NCBI GenBank assembly: GCA_002163155.1
Contig: MAAO01000002.1
Coordinates: 248,001-312,000, forward strand
Direction of reading: 5' to 3'
DNA: 64,000 bases
Source of the DNA: Halobacteriovorax marinus
GTDB lineage: Bacteria > Bdellovibrionota > Bacteriovoracia > Bacteriovoracales > Bacteriovoracaceae
The notes under the pieces are model-generated. The model made no database searches. It worked only from the letters and a program-made list of their open reading frames with translations, and was not told where the DNA came from. Position numbers and translations under genes: made by a program. Of this stretch, positions 36,176-46,067 are shown in pieces; positions within the stretch are counted from its first letter, which is position 1; each line of letters begins with the position of its first letter.

Positions 36176-36218
36176 AAGTTGTGCACAATGTAACACCCTC
36201 AAAGGTTTTGCACAACTT
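36176..36218 (-). promoter_or_regulatory. ohrR promoter with two OhrR half-operators
   Basis: On the minus strand TTGTGC (36215-36210), 17 bases and TACATT (36192-36187) make the promoter. TTGTGCACAA at 36179-36188 covers the -10 region and a one-mismatch copy TTTTGCACAA at 36206-36215 covers the -35. They also form a wider inverted repeat, AAGTTGTGC (36176-36184) with GCACAACTT (36210-36218). Confidence 0.8.
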
Positions 36219-36394
36219 AAAAAGAATCCTATGAAATTGCTGCTACCAAGGTGTCTAAAGTCTAGACAGGTGCTTCAAGTTAGTCGTTAAAAAGTATAAA
36301 ATCTTTCTCTTTATTAGGGACTTAGCCCTGTTTAGAATTGGTACATTTCTTGCTTTAAAGACTCTATTAATACTTTAAAAGGACCTACTTCTTT

Positions 36395-38431
36395 ATGAAA
36401 GATTTATCAAAAATCATTTGTCTACTATCTGTCTTAACCTTTGTTGGTTGTTCCAAGAAAGAGAAAGACTTTGAGTACACTAAAGTGGTTAGTGAACTTG
36501 AACTTCTTAGAATGCAACAAATGCAAAGGTCCTCACAATTGCCTCAAGGTGATTTTGCAACAAATAGAAATGGGCTGCCAATTGCTAAAGAAATAAATCC
36601 CGTAGTGGATGGTTTTTGCCAAATGATTAGTGATAAAAACATTGAGAATCCATTTGAAGTTGATAAGTATTTCGCTACTGAAATTACTAAGAAAGATTAC
36701 GCTAAATATATTGAAACTATTCAGGGGCTTGAAGACCAATGTATAAGCTCAGAAGTTCTCTTAGATAAATTTCCACTGCTCTTTGTAAAGTATCAATTAA
36801 AGAGTGGGAAAAAGCTCTATGGAACATATAGAGTTGGTGAGAATAAGAAAATTACTAGCTTCTATCCCTTCTTTAATGAAGGATTTGAATTCGATCATAA
36901 ATTAATTGAGATGAGTGACGGAAAGAAAATTTCTACCACTATCCTAAGCAATCACAACGGACCTACTAAAACTATTTTTTTAAAAACGCCATACTTTCAT
37001 ACCGATTTAACGAGCTACTATATTTGGGACGCTATGAACTGGGTAAAGAATGGTTATAGTTTTGTGATTCAATCAAATCGCGGATCACACGCATCTACTG
37101 GTGACTTTAAATGGCTCCATGAAAAAAACATTCAAGATTCAAAAGAGACAATTGATTGGATTGCTAAACAACAATTTAATAACGGAGAAGTTACTGCATA
37201 CGGAACATCATATGATGGGTACAATGCTCTGGCGGCAGCTGTAGGAAAACCTGAGGCCTTGAAATCTGTCATTGCCTGTAGTGCACCAGCTAATGCTCAA
37301 ACTGATTCTTTCACTGCAGGTGAAACGATAGAGTCATGGTTAATTGAGTACATTGCTAAGAGAGAAAATTCTAAACCCACCAGTCGCTTTCAAGAAAAAA
37401 TGGAATATCTCAATTTACACAAAGATATAGGTTTTGATGAGTACGATAACTACCTCTACGGAAGAGATATTGCAGATTGGCAAGACTTAATGGATGCTAG
37501 AAAAACTGGAGACTTAAAGAGTTACTGGCAATCAAGATCAATGTTAGAGGGTTTATCAAAGGTCACTATTCCTGTTTTTCACATCGCAGGTGTGCTTGAT
37601 GATCAAGATAGTAGAGATACAATTTTAACTCATAGATATATTTTAGAAAATGCACAAGATTCTTCAAATCACCGCTTATATCTTCATAGGTATGGTCATG
37701 GCTGTGGGAACTTTTTGCAGGAACAAATTGGAACAGATTTCTTAAATGGAGATTTGGATCTTATGAAACAAGAGTATAGAGATAGTGCTCAAGGTGATTC
37801 TCTTATTGCTGACCTAGATGAGTCTATATCTGAGAAAACAATTTCCTTAAATGTTACGACTGCCCAAACCGGGGGAGCTGAGAGTGAAGAATCGGTAACA
37901 ATAAATAATAGATTTGAACTTATGGGAGATAAGACAGCACTGCTTTCTTATGAGGCCTTAGAAGATATGCAAATTAATGGGGTTCCTGAGATTGAATTGA
38001 AGGTGAAGTCTAGTTTAGTGAAGTCAAATCTTTCTATCTATTTGATACATCTAAAAGATGGAAACGCTCAGTCTCCACATAATTTAACTTGGGGAAGTTC
38101 AAGATCGTCATTTGTTCTAAATGAAGAGTTAGAGGGAATTCAAACTATTAAACTTACACTGCCTCCAATGGCCTTCAAGGTTGCAAAGGGTGATAGTATA
38201 CAAATTTATGTAACTACTGATGTTAATGATTTTCTTGATATCTTTATGATGAATAGAGCAGAGTATTACACGAGTGATGAAAGTGCTGGTTATCTTGAGA
38301 TTATGAAAGGGGAAGGTAATACCATGCTTCTTCCGCTTGAGAAAATTGAAGAAGCTGATGCTGAAGAAGTTGTTACTGAAGAAGTCGTCGATGAAGACGA
38401 AGACTTAGAGAAACCAGTTCTTAATATTTAA
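36395..38431 (+). CDS. CocE/NonD-type S15 hydrolase lipoprotein
   Basis: A 678-residue lipoprotein (lipobox FVGC, about residue 19). The catalytic domain of the CocE/X-Pro dipeptidyl-peptidase class shows TPYFHTDL, a GYSFVIQSNRGSHASTGDF strand-loop, the nucleophile in YGTSYDGYNA, FHIAGVLDDQDSR for the acid, and HRYGHGC for the His. A C-terminal jelly-roll domain (about residues 480-640) follows, then a strongly acidic tail (EEADAEEVVTEEVVDEDED). It acts outside the inner membrane and probably releases dipeptides or hydrolyses esters. AAAGGA precedes the ATG. It stands alone. Confidence 0.82.
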   Translation: MKDLSKIICLLSVLTFVGCSKKEKDFEYTKVVSELELLRMQQMQRSSQLPQGDFATNRNGLPIAKEINPVVDGFCQMISDKNIENPFEVDKYFATEITKKDYAKYIETIQGLEDQCISSEVLLDKFPLLFVKYQLKSGKKLYGTYRVGENKKITSFYPFFNEGFEFDHKLIEMSDGKKISTTILSNHNGPTKTIFLKTPYFHTDLTSYYIWDAMNWVKNGYSFVIQSNRGSHASTGDFKWLHEKNIQDSKETIDWIAKQQFNNGEVTAYGTSYDGYNALAAAVGKPEALKSVIACSAPANAQTDSFTAGETIESWLIEYIAKRENSKPTSRFQEKMEYLNLHKDIGFDEYDNYLYGRDIADWQDLMDARKTGDLKSYWQSRSMLEGLSKVTIPVFHIAGVLDDQDSRDTILTHRYILENAQDSSNHRLYLHRYGHGCGNFLQEQIGTDFLNGDLDLMKQEYRDSAQGDSLIADLDESISEKTISLNVTTAQTGGAESEESVTINNRFELMGDKTALLSYEALEDMQINGVPEIELKVKSSLVKSNLSIYLIHLKDGNAQSPHNLTWGSSRSSFVLNEELEGIQTIKLTLPPMAFKVAKGDSIQIYVTTDVNDFLDIFMMNRAEYYTSDESAGYLEIMKGEGNTMLLPLEKIEEADAEEVVTEEVVDEDEDLEKPVLNI

Positions 38432-38433
38432 AA

Positions 38434-40905
38434 CTAAAACTTCTTTCTATCTTGATAGGAGTCTTTTTTAAATAATTGGCCAGATGAGAGACCATAAGTT
38501 TCTATTTGGCCTAATCTTAAATTCAATTCCTCAGAATCAATTTCACCATTTATAAGTTCTCTGTAAGTTTCAAGTCTTTCGAAAATTACACTACCAGACT
38601 CAAAGAGGGCTTCAATCCTAAAGAGATTAACACCTAAGTCATGACACTTCTTAAGCATCGTGGGTGCTGAAATAGGAGTGGCGTTATACATAGTATTACG
38701 ACACTCTTGGTCAGCTTTTATAAAGTGTTTATTTCCAAAGCTATCGTGTAATTCAACTTTATGTTTTTCACACGGCTTTCCACAATCTCTAAAAGATTTT
38801 CCTTTTGATAGGAATGCGGCGAACACACAGTGCTCCATATGAAAACTTGGCATATATTGGTGTAGAGTGATTTCAAAATTCTTATTCTTAGAGTGATTAA
38901 TCATTTCGATCAATTGCTCTTCATTAAGATCATAACTTGGAGTTATAGTTGTTAAACCTTTTTTAAATAAGTAATCTGCACTGATAGAGTTAGAAATATT
39001 TAAACTAAAGTCACCACAAGTTTCAAGCTCAGGAGCAAATTTACTAAAGAATTCTTTTGCACCTAGATTTCTCACAAGAACATAGTCAGGTTTAAGTCTG
39101 ATAAGTACTTTTAAGTGATGATATTCACCAGGCTTTAGAATTCTATTGGTGGCCACTCCGCAACGGATCCCACTTCCTCTTACCAACTCTAGAGAACTTT
39201 TGTAGTCTTTTCCGAATTCAAAATCTAAAATAATAGAGTCTAGGATTTCTTTAACATTTGGAGAATCATCTAAGTAAGATAGAAGTGATTCAACTTGAGC
39301 TTTCTCTCTGAGCATTAAACGAATTTTAGAATCTTTCGTTTCTATCTCGCTATACTCTATAGGGAGAGTGAATTCATTTAAATCAGATGATTTTCTATTT
39401 AATAGAGCTTCAGAAAGAGTGGCAATAGCACTTTGTCTTAAGAGTTTTAAAGTCTTGTTGTGAATAAATGGCGTAGGATTAGAAAGATCAATTTGTACGT
39501 CATCACTTTTAAAAGCGCTGGCTGAAAGAGCACATAACTCTTTTTTAATATCTTCTAATTTTGGTTCTCGCTTAGCAGCTTCGAGTACAGCTTCAGACTT
39601 AACAGAGATAGTAGTCTCATCTAGAGTCACCATCAGCTCCATTGGTGAGCCAATGTGGGCCTTAAATGAAACTTGTATATCTCTTCTCTTTAAAAGACTC
39701 TTGTCACTAAATGTTTTAGCTAACTCTTTTGAAACACTTGGTGAAGAGGTTAGGTAGACGTCGTTTCCAACTCTTAAATTATCTATTTTAAAATCTTTTG
39801 AAAACTTAAGTTCATAGCGTTTGTTTTTAAACTTATAAACACCATAAATCATCGTTCCAAATTCAATCACTGATTTCTTTCCAAAACCGGTAAAGAGTAG
39901 ACCATCTCCTTTTTGTACAGGATAGTCTGATGCGATAACAATGGCGTTTCTTTTGATTTCTTGAATTTGACCAATTTTTAGTCCTCTATTGTCACCAAAG
40001 GTTCCATTGACGAGGTCTTGGTGATCAACACCATTTAACCAGCCAGGAAAGAATCCTCTTGAATAAGTGATGGCCATTTCTTCTTTTAATTTCTTATTGT
40101 CACCAGTTTCATCTAGTGCTTGTCGATAAGAGCTAGCGGCACTGGCCACATAGAGAGGACTTTTTAATCTTCCTTCAACTTTAAAGGAATCTATTTTTAA
40201 TTCTTTTAATTTTGCAATCTCATCGATTCCACAAAGATCTTGTGGAGAGACGAGATATTTCTTATCCACTAGGTCTTTCTTTACACCGTCTACAATAAGG
40301 TCGTATTCAAAGCGACAACTCTGGGCGCATTGTCCGCGGTTGGCACTTCTTCCACCTATGGACTCACTGGTAAAACATTGTCCAGAGTAGGCGACACAAA
40401 GTGCTCCGTGAACAAAGACTTCTAATTCTTTATCCGTGGCATCTTTAATTTTCTTGATTTCATCTAAACTATTCTCTCTTCCAAGAACGTAGCGTTTAAT
40501 ATCTAAGTCTCTTGTGAGATCAATAGCGTATTCATTAGTAATGGTCATTTGAGTTGAAGCGTGAATAATTTGCTTCGGCGCCATAGCTTTGATGAGTTTC
40601 ACTAAACCTAAATCCTGAACAATAATAGCATCGGGGCTTAGAGGTAAGAGTTTTTCTATGAGCTCTTTTGCTCTCTCTAATTCGCTTTGAAAAATAAGAA
40701 TATTAAAAGCGACATTTACTCTCACACCGTAGAGGTGACAGAGTTTAATCATCTCTTCGAGTTGCTCAAAGGTATGATCCGTCGTTCTGCCTCTCGCATT
40801 AAATTCAGGCATTCCAACATAAATGGCGTCGGCACCGTTGTGAATGGCCGCAAGGCACATATCAAGGTTTCCGACAGGTAGTAGTAGTTCAGGTGTATAG
40901 CTCAT
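38434..40905 (-). CDS. rlhA: U32-family protein (RlhA-like)
   Basis: An 823-residue U32-family protein (E. coli RlhA is about 650). The start ELLLPVGNLDMCLAAIHNGADAIYVG is the family TIM-barrel opening; IHASTQMTITN, LEVFVHGALCVAYSGQCF and SANRGQCAQSCR carry the conserved Cys ligands that bind iron-sulfur in these enzymes. A second Cys set near residue 685 (MEHCVFAAFLSKGKSFRDCGKPCEKHKVELHD) completes the site. RlhA hydroxylates 23S rRNA C2501 using prephenate; sister proteins UbiU/UbiV hydroxylate quinone precursors. The long chain contains a second U32-like half. No ribosome site is visible before the ATG. Confidence 0.82.
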   Translation of the reverse strand: MSYTPELLLPVGNLDMCLAAIHNGADAIYVGMPEFNARGRTTDHTFEQLEEMIKLCHLYGVRVNVAFNILIFQSELERAKELIEKLLPLSPDAIIVQDLGLVKLIKAMAPKQIIHASTQMTITNEYAIDLTRDLDIKRYVLGRENSLDEIKKIKDATDKELEVFVHGALCVAYSGQCFTSESIGGRSANRGQCAQSCRFEYDLIVDGVKKDLVDKKYLVSPQDLCGIDEIAKLKELKIDSFKVEGRLKSPLYVASAASSYRQALDETGDNKKLKEEMAITYSRGFFPGWLNGVDHQDLVNGTFGDNRGLKIGQIQEIKRNAIVIASDYPVQKGDGLLFTGFGKKSVIEFGTMIYGVYKFKNKRYELKFSKDFKIDNLRVGNDVYLTSSPSVSKELAKTFSDKSLLKRRDIQVSFKAHIGSPMELMVTLDETTISVKSEAVLEAAKREPKLEDIKKELCALSASAFKSDDVQIDLSNPTPFIHNKTLKLLRQSAIATLSEALLNRKSSDLNEFTLPIEYSEIETKDSKIRLMLREKAQVESLLSYLDDSPNVKEILDSIILDFEFGKDYKSSLELVRGSGIRCGVATNRILKPGEYHHLKVLIRLKPDYVLVRNLGAKEFFSKFAPELETCGDFSLNISNSISADYLFKKGLTTITPSYDLNEEQLIEMINHSKNKNFEITLHQYMPSFHMEHCVFAAFLSKGKSFRDCGKPCEKHKVELHDSFGNKHFIKADQECRNTMYNATPISAPTMLKKCHDLGVNLFRIEALFESGSVIFERLETYRELINGEIDSEELNLRLGQIETYGLSSGQLFKKDSYQDRKKF

Positions 40906-41018
40906 AAGTAGTGGAAACTAGCAGAGAGTTAGGAAATGTACAACGACCCTGTAAAGATTTACACGACATAAAGCGCCGTTTTTGCTATAAATTCTTATAC
41001 TAAATTATTGAGGCATCT

Positions 41019-41651
41019 ATGTTGGATAAACTAAAATTATTTCTTTCTACTTTTTCACTACTTCTCGAGTATGAAAAACAACCCCAGTGGGCCCATCACA
41101 TGCACGCTGTTGAGAATATGCTCGACTCTGATTTTGATACAGCTTATGACCGCTACACTTCCGCATACGGGGGAGCAGGGACTTTAAATGATATTCATAT
41201 ATCCGATCCTTGGAGTCTTACGCTCTTTTGGAAACTTAGAACGATTATAAATATTCACTTTCAATGCCTTGAACTCAAGAAGGATATTTTTTCAGAGCTT
41301 GTAGAATTCGAACAAGATAAATTAGAAAATCTAAAAGTTCACTGTTGTACAAGTTGTAACGCTAGGTTTGTCACTGAGCGAGATCTCATTCAAACTCAAA
41401 TCCCAGCTAAGGTGAATAAACTAATGCTAGAGGAAGTCAATTCTCATCCTACTAGAACTCTCTATGAGAGGTTCTGTGTGGCGAGGAAAGAGAGTGTAGC
41501 GTTATTAGAAGAGCTCTCTGTTACTATTGATGAGAGCTGGTCGATTATTCGTTCTGATCCTTCCTATCAACCCTGCGATAGTTGTAAGCAGAATACTTTG
41601 AAGCTGCAGAATTTCAAATTCGATGGTGATGTTTGGAGCATGTTGACCTAA
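41019..41651 (+). CDS. Cysteine-motif cytoplasmic protein, unknown family
   Basis: A 210-residue protein without a signal peptide. The N-terminal 70 residues contain EYEKQPQWAHHMHAVENML and SAYGGAGTLNDIHIS, a helix-plus-GG(A/M)G(S/T)LND pattern seen in small immunity-like domains. A separate part holds a split zinc-type motif: CCTSCNARFV near residue 109 and PCDSCKQN near residue 188, about 80 residues apart. Function unknown. GAGG lies before the ATG. The next gene is an orphan kinase on the same strand 69 bases on. Confidence 0.55.
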   Translation: MLDKLKLFLSTFSLLLEYEKQPQWAHHMHAVENMLDSDFDTAYDRYTSAYGGAGTLNDIHISDPWSLTLFWKLRTIINIHFQCLELKKDIFSELVEFEQDKLENLKVHCCTSCNARFVTERDLIQTQIPAKVNKLMLEEVNSHPTRTLYERFCVARKESVALLEELSVTIDESWSIIRSDPSYQPCDSCKQNTLKLQNFKFDGDVWSMLT

Positions 41652-41720
41652 CATGTCGATTCTTTGCTAAGTCACTAACAATTACAAAAATCTATTAATT
41701 GGTTTTCATTGAGTTGCTAA

Positions 41721-43076
41721 ATGCTTATAGTTGACTTGATGTTAGTTAGGAAAATTATCAAAATTTATAATAAAACCCTTCTTAGTTTTACTAAAGGAGA
41801 GGGTTTTAATAATCAGAAAGAGAGATCTGAGTTCTCTCTCTTATTACTTTCTGTGCTCATGACGTCCATTCTCATGTGGGGTTATTCTCTCACTTCTTAT
41901 TTGTACGTAGATCATGATAATCATTACAAGCTAGGACTCTTCACTTCAGTTATTCATATTTCAAGTCTGTTCATTTATTACAGAACGAGATGCATTCCAC
42001 TCGCTTTAAATACTTTTGTCTCTGCCGGATTTATCTTCCAACTTAGTTGGGCCCTAGTAACTGGTGGTTTTCAAAGTCCTATCATCATTTGGTTTGCACT
42101 TCTGCCTCTTATTGCGGGAGTGGTAAGAGGACAATTACACTTACTCGTTTGGGGAGCTGTTTCTATTCTGACTTCTTTAACTTTATTTTTCCTTCATATC
42201 AGTGGCTATGTATTTCCAAACTTGGTGACTCCAAAAGGTTTTATCATTTCTCAAATCTTTTTAAGCTTTGGCTTTATAGGACTGTGTTCTGTTTTCATTC
42301 TTGCTTATATTCTTGACCGAGAAAAATTTTATCAAACATTAATTGCTAAGAATGAGCAAATAAATAGTCTTCTTACAATAGTAGGACATGATATTAGTAA
42401 TCCCTTAACTGTTGTGACTATTTCAACAAAGAAGCTTAAGTCGCTACTTTCTGAATCTGGAAGTGAGAGAGTGAAAAAGTACCTAGAGAGGTTAGACTCT
42501 AGTGGTAAGGCGATGACTGAAATTTTGAATCAGATTAGGGATATTCAGGCGATAAAAGAAGGTAAAGTGGAGTTAAGTCTTGAGAAACTTCATCTCAATA
42601 GTCTCTTTGAAGAATCACTACATTTCTTTGAGTCTAAAATTAAATCTAAGAATATTGAACTTCATTACGACTTTACTAAGAATCAGGATCTTCATATTTT
42701 AGGTCACAGCACTTCTCTAAAGTACCAAGTTTTAAATAATATCTTTTCCAATGCCATAAAGTTCTCTGATCAGAATGGGGAAATCCGCATTGATGTAACT
42801 CCTAAACCTAGCTCAATTGAAATTTGTATCAAAGATATCGGTAGGGGGATGGAACAGGAACAACTTGAAATTCTCTTTGATCGCAATTCCAGGACTTCAC
42901 TAGAGGGAACTTTGGGAGAACGGGGAACTGGTTTTGGAATGCCCATTGTTAAATCTTTTGTGGAACTTAATGAGGGACAAATTAAGGTTAAATCTAAGAC
43001 AAAATTAGATTTTCCACACGAGCATGGAACAGAAATATTGCTCTCCTTTAAAAATGCTACTGATTTAGTTAATTAG
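41721..43076 (+). CDS. Orphan membrane sensor histidine kinase (paralogue of 18194-19507)
   Basis: A 451-residue kinase with about six hydrophobic helices in residues 40-205 and short loops, then HisKA with VGHDISNPLTVVTISTKKL (about residue 222) and HATPase with NAIKFSDQ, DIGRGMEQEQ and GTGFGMPIV. Domain plan and motif spacing match the kinase at 18194-19507. The acceptor motif has GHDISNP in place of the AHDIRNP seen there. No response regulator is adjacent. An internal Met at residue 7 is a possible alternative start; neither has a clear ribosome site. Confidence 0.85.
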   Translation: MLIVDLMLVRKIIKIYNKTLLSFTKGEGFNNQKERSEFSLLLLSVLMTSILMWGYSLTSYLYVDHDNHYKLGLFTSVIHISSLFIYYRTRCIPLALNTFVSAGFIFQLSWALVTGGFQSPIIIWFALLPLIAGVVRGQLHLLVWGAVSILTSLTLFFLHISGYVFPNLVTPKGFIISQIFLSFGFIGLCSVFILAYILDREKFYQTLIAKNEQINSLLTIVGHDISNPLTVVTISTKKLKSLLSESGSERVKKYLERLDSSGKAMTEILNQIRDIQAIKEGKVELSLEKLHLNSLFEESLHFFESKIKSKNIELHYDFTKNQDLHILGHSTSLKYQVLNNIFSNAIKFSDQNGEIRIDVTPKPSSIEICIKDIGRGMEQEQLEILFDRNSRTSLEGTLGERGTGFGMPIVKSFVELNEGQIKVKSKTKLDFPHEHGTEILLSFKNATDLVN

Positions 43077-43179
43077 GGCCTATATCTGATAATAAAAAAC
43101 ATTGATCAAAGAAGAAAGGTTCCTCTAAGAATGCAGTGGACTTAATGAAGTATTATATGGCGGCTAATTTACTCTTGGC

Positions 43180-43575
43180 TCAGGTGTTATAGAGAAAGAG
43201 AGTGCGATGAGTGCGAAAATACTCTCTGGCCACTTTCTCATGTTTTAACCTTGGATGGGCCACTACCCAAGAAAGACCTAACATACCAATACTGCAAATG
43301 AGGATGAGTATCGTAGAAAAAGTAAACACTTCGTAGACTATGTAGTTTTGATAAGCAATGTACATCATCCAAGTAGAGAAAATGAAAGTGAAAAAATGAA
43401 AGTGATCATGAGTTTTTAAAAAATTCACACTCTGGTGGGCATCAATTTCTTTATAGATTTCTTTTTCAGTCATCTTAAGCTCACCACTGTGTTGCATGGC
43501 CTCTTCGACTTTATAGTACATCTCAATTTCTTCACTATTAGCTTCATCGATAGGCGTTAGGTATGGAGTAATCAT
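43180..43575 (-). CDS. Small protein with two membrane helices, unknown
   Basis: A 131-residue protein with a 60-residue acidic, helical N-terminal segment (NSEEIEMYYKVEEAM, TEKEIYKEIDAHQ), then two membrane helices (FTFIFSTWMMYIAYQNYIVY and FSTILILICSIGMLGLSWVV) and a basic C-terminal tail. Topology suggests both ends are cytoplasmic. No family recognised. CAGGAG lies before the ATG. Confidence 0.6.
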   Translation of the reverse strand: MITPYLTPIDEANSEEIEMYYKVEEAMQHSGELKMTEKEIYKEIDAHQSVNFLKTHDHFHFFTFIFSTWMMYIAYQNYIVYEVFTFSTILILICSIGMLGLSWVVAHPRLKHEKVAREYFRTHRTLFLYNT

Positions 43576-43654
43576 ATCTCTCTCTCCTGTAAATTAAATA
43601 CTTCACTAAAAGTTTAATTTACAATGATGAAGATATTATGAAGAATGCTGACCT

Positions 43655-45007
43655 TTAAGGGCCAGCTATATAGGATTCAACAACTTGTAAGAGTTTTGAT
43701 TTACCTGAGCTACATTCTTCCACGCTAGAATCCTGCCAAGTACTAGGCTGGGCATTAGTGGCAAAGTGCAAGCCACAGAGATCAAGAAATTGAACTCCCG
43801 CTAGGTACTTGTCTGTTGATTGTTTTACACGCACGGGAAAAACAATTCCTTGTGCCATCTTAGGAAGTTTAGAATCGCTATAGAATTCGTTAAAGATATC
43901 TTCTGGATTTTGAACTTTTGGAAGCCCCGAAACCATAGTCATTCTTGTGACATCTTCACCACGACACTCATTATCTTTACATTGATTTACAACTCGACAG
44001 TACTTGCCTTCTGCATCTGTTTCCCAGTTGTAGTCATTCTCACCACGCACAAGAATTCCTTCAACTACACCTGTAGTGTTATTAAAAACTGGAGAACCTG
44101 AGTTGCCACCAAAAGTGTCTAGGTTGCCAACAAAGAACCAATCGTCACTATTAGTTCTTACATTCGCTCCGCCCGCAACTTTCATAGGAAGTCCTGAAGG
44201 GTGTCCAATAACAACAATAGGAGCATTATTTGAAATTTTCCCAGAACTTCTAAATGAAAGAGGTCTTCTATCTGAGACTACTCTTTCTAGCTTTATCACG
44301 GCGTAATCAGCGTTAGTGGAGTCATCTAAAGCGCGTGAAATAATGGAAGAACACTTATAGACATTCTTGTTCTCAACACTTGTAACACCCTTTTCAAAAC
44401 CAAAGACCCAACTATATTGATCACACTCATTTTGATTTTGAACACAATGTCCTGCCGTCACTAGGAGATCTGGAGCGACGAGAAACCCTGAACATCTTCC
44501 AGGGTTAATTTGGTCTCTGTATTTCTCACTAGAGCAGAGAGACATACTCTCACCAATTGTTTCACTAGGAAGTTCACCATTGCTACCAATCTTATTTGTG
44601 GAAATTTGCACTGCTACTGACTTAGACCAATCTCTATGGCGGGCATCGCTTGCTGCTGAGGCTTCGACGCGATCATCATTTCCATATATAACTTCGGGAC
44701 GAATCTCGCGATTGATTTTTGTAAAACTTAGAAATTCTTTTAAGTCGTCATTTGGGTTAAAGGTCTCTCCGTCACTCTGACATTTTTCTGGGTGAGTCTC
44801 TATGAAAGAAGTAATATCACTTCTAAATTTCTCAAAATTAGATAGAGAAGTTGTGGAAGAGTAGGAGACTTTGAATTCAGATTTTAAATTATTCAGGTCT
44901 TTGATAAATTCGGTACTACAACTCTTCTCTTCGTCTTTACATGAAACAAGAAATATTGTTGAAAGGATTAAACCTAGAGTTAGGCCATTTTTAAAAGTCT
45001 CTCGCAT
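43655..45007 (-). CDS. Trypsin-like serine protease lipoprotein
   Basis: A 450-residue lipoprotein; start placed at the ATG at 45007 (GGGAGAG precedes), giving lipobox LVSC. After a 120-residue N-terminal region comes a chymotrypsin-fold protease: His in VTAGHCV, Asp in DYAVIKL, Ser in GGNSGSPVF, with a VIGHPSGLPMKVAGG loop typical of Glu-specific V8/S1B-type enzymes. Cysteines around the active site suggest disulfides. A C-terminal extension of about 100 residues follows. A second protease with the same catalytic layout lies at 56592-57671. Confidence 0.85.
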   Translation of the reverse strand: MRETFKNGLTLGLILSTIFLVSCKDEEKSCSTEFIKDLNNLKSEFKVSYSSTTSLSNFEKFRSDITSFIETHPEKCQSDGETFNPNDDLKEFLSFTKINREIRPEVIYGNDDRVEASAASDARHRDWSKSVAVQISTNKIGSNGELPSETIGESMSLCSSEKYRDQINPGRCSGFLVAPDLLVTAGHCVQNQNECDQYSWVFGFEKGVTSVENKNVYKCSSIISRALDDSTNADYAVIKLERVVSDRRPLSFRSSGKISNNAPIVVIGHPSGLPMKVAGGANVRTNSDDWFFVGNLDTFGGNSGSPVFNNTTGVVEGILVRGENDYNWETDAEGKYCRVVNQCKDNECRGEDVTRMTMVSGLPKVQNPEDIFNEFYSDSKLPKMAQGIVFPVRVKQSTDKYLAGVQFLDLCGLHFATNAQPSTWQDSSVEECSSGKSKLLQVVESYIAGP

Positions 45008-45216
45008 TTGCTCTCCCTTTAAATCCAAGTCATTTAGTTGAATTTAGCTAGGCTAATAAGACCATTTTGATTCTTTTATTTCAAGCCACTTGGTGTGCTA
45101 TCTAGAGTAATGGCCCCTAAAGTGAGAAGTTGTCAGTTTCAAATGACACAAGGTTCTAAAAAGCTACAAATCATGGTCAAAATGTCACTACTTTTTACGG
45201 GTTTTGAAGTTCATTT

Positions 45217-45244
45217 TTGCAACTTAATAATTCTGTGTTAGATA
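45217..45244 (+). promoter_or_regulatory. Promoter abutting the tcdA ATG (leaderless candidate)
   Basis: TTGCAA (45217-45222), 16 bases and TAGATA (45239-45244), ending six bases before the ATG at 45251. No ribosome site between. Confidence 0.4.
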
Positions 45245-45250
45245 GATTTC

Positions 45251-46024
45251 ATGAGTGAAAACGATTATAGATTCAGTGGAATATCCCGACTGTACGGACC
45301 AGAAGCCAGAGAGAAACTTGAGGCCGCTCACGTTTGTGTCGTAGGAGTTGGGGGAGTTGGATCCTGGTGTGTTGAGGCCCTTGCAAGATCTGGAGTGGGA
45401 GAGCTTACTCTCATCGATTTAGACGATATTTGTGTGACCAATGTAAATAGACAATTGCATGCCCTTGACGAAACAATTGGTCAGCTTAAAATTGAGGTCT
45501 TGGCCAAGAGATGTAAACTTATTAATCCCTTGCTCAAAGTAAATATTCTGGCAGAATTTTTCACACCTAAGTCAGCTGACAAATTACTTTCTAATAAATT
45601 TACTTATGTGGTGGATGCTATTGATTCCATTGAGAATAAAATACTACTCATTGATGAATGTTTAAAAAGAGGTCAACCAATTCTGACCACCGGTGCAGCC
45701 GCCGGAAAACAAGATCCTACAAAAATCCTAGTGGAAGATCTTTCTAAAACTTGGAACGATCGTCTGTTGCAAAGAGTGCGAAAGACAATGAGACAAAGGC
45801 TGGGATACCCAAGAGATGGAAGGCCTTTTAATGTTCTCAGTGTATTTTGCCATGAACTTCCTTTCTTTCCTCACGAAGATGGCAGTGTTTGCCAAATAAA
45901 AAAGGAAGACCAAAAAAACTTAAAACTTGACTGTAATTCAGGTTATGGTTCGGCTACTTTTGTGACTGGAACCTTTGGGTTTGTTGCCGCTAGCGAAGTC
46001 GTGAGAGAAATCTGCAAGAAGTAA
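45251..46024 (+). CDS. tcdA: tRNA threonylcarbamoyladenosine dehydratase TcdA
   Basis: A 257-residue member of the E1-like family that cyclises t6A37 to ct6A in ANN-decoding tRNAs. The nucleotide loop VVGVGGVGSWCVEALARSG (residues 31-49), IDLDDICVTNVNRQ, VVDAIDSIENK and GAAAGKQDPTKI match TcdA (CsdL). GSATFVTGTFGFVAASEVV closes the fold. Length is normal for the shorter forms. It is followed 43 bases later by a TatD-like gene on the same strand. Confidence 0.9.
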   Translation: MSENDYRFSGISRLYGPEAREKLEAAHVCVVGVGGVGSWCVEALARSGVGELTLIDLDDICVTNVNRQLHALDETIGQLKIEVLAKRCKLINPLLKVNILAEFFTPKSADKLLSNKFTYVVDAIDSIENKILLIDECLKRGQPILTTGAAAGKQDPTKILVEDLSKTWNDRLLQRVRKTMRQRLGYPRDGRPFNVLSVFCHELPFFPHEDGSVCQIKKEDQKNLKLDCNSGYGSATFVTGTFGFVAASEVVREICKK

Positions 46025-46055
46025 ATTTAAGCCTTTCTAATTTTTCAAAATAATC

Positions 46056-46061
46056 TATAAT
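46056..46061 (+). promoter_or_regulatory. -10 box six bases before the TatD-like gene (leaderless candidate)
   Basis: A perfect TATAAT at 46056-46061 ends six bases before the ATG at 46068. No ribosome site lies between, and the -35 region is weak. Confidence 0.5.
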
Positions 46062-46067
46062 AAAATT

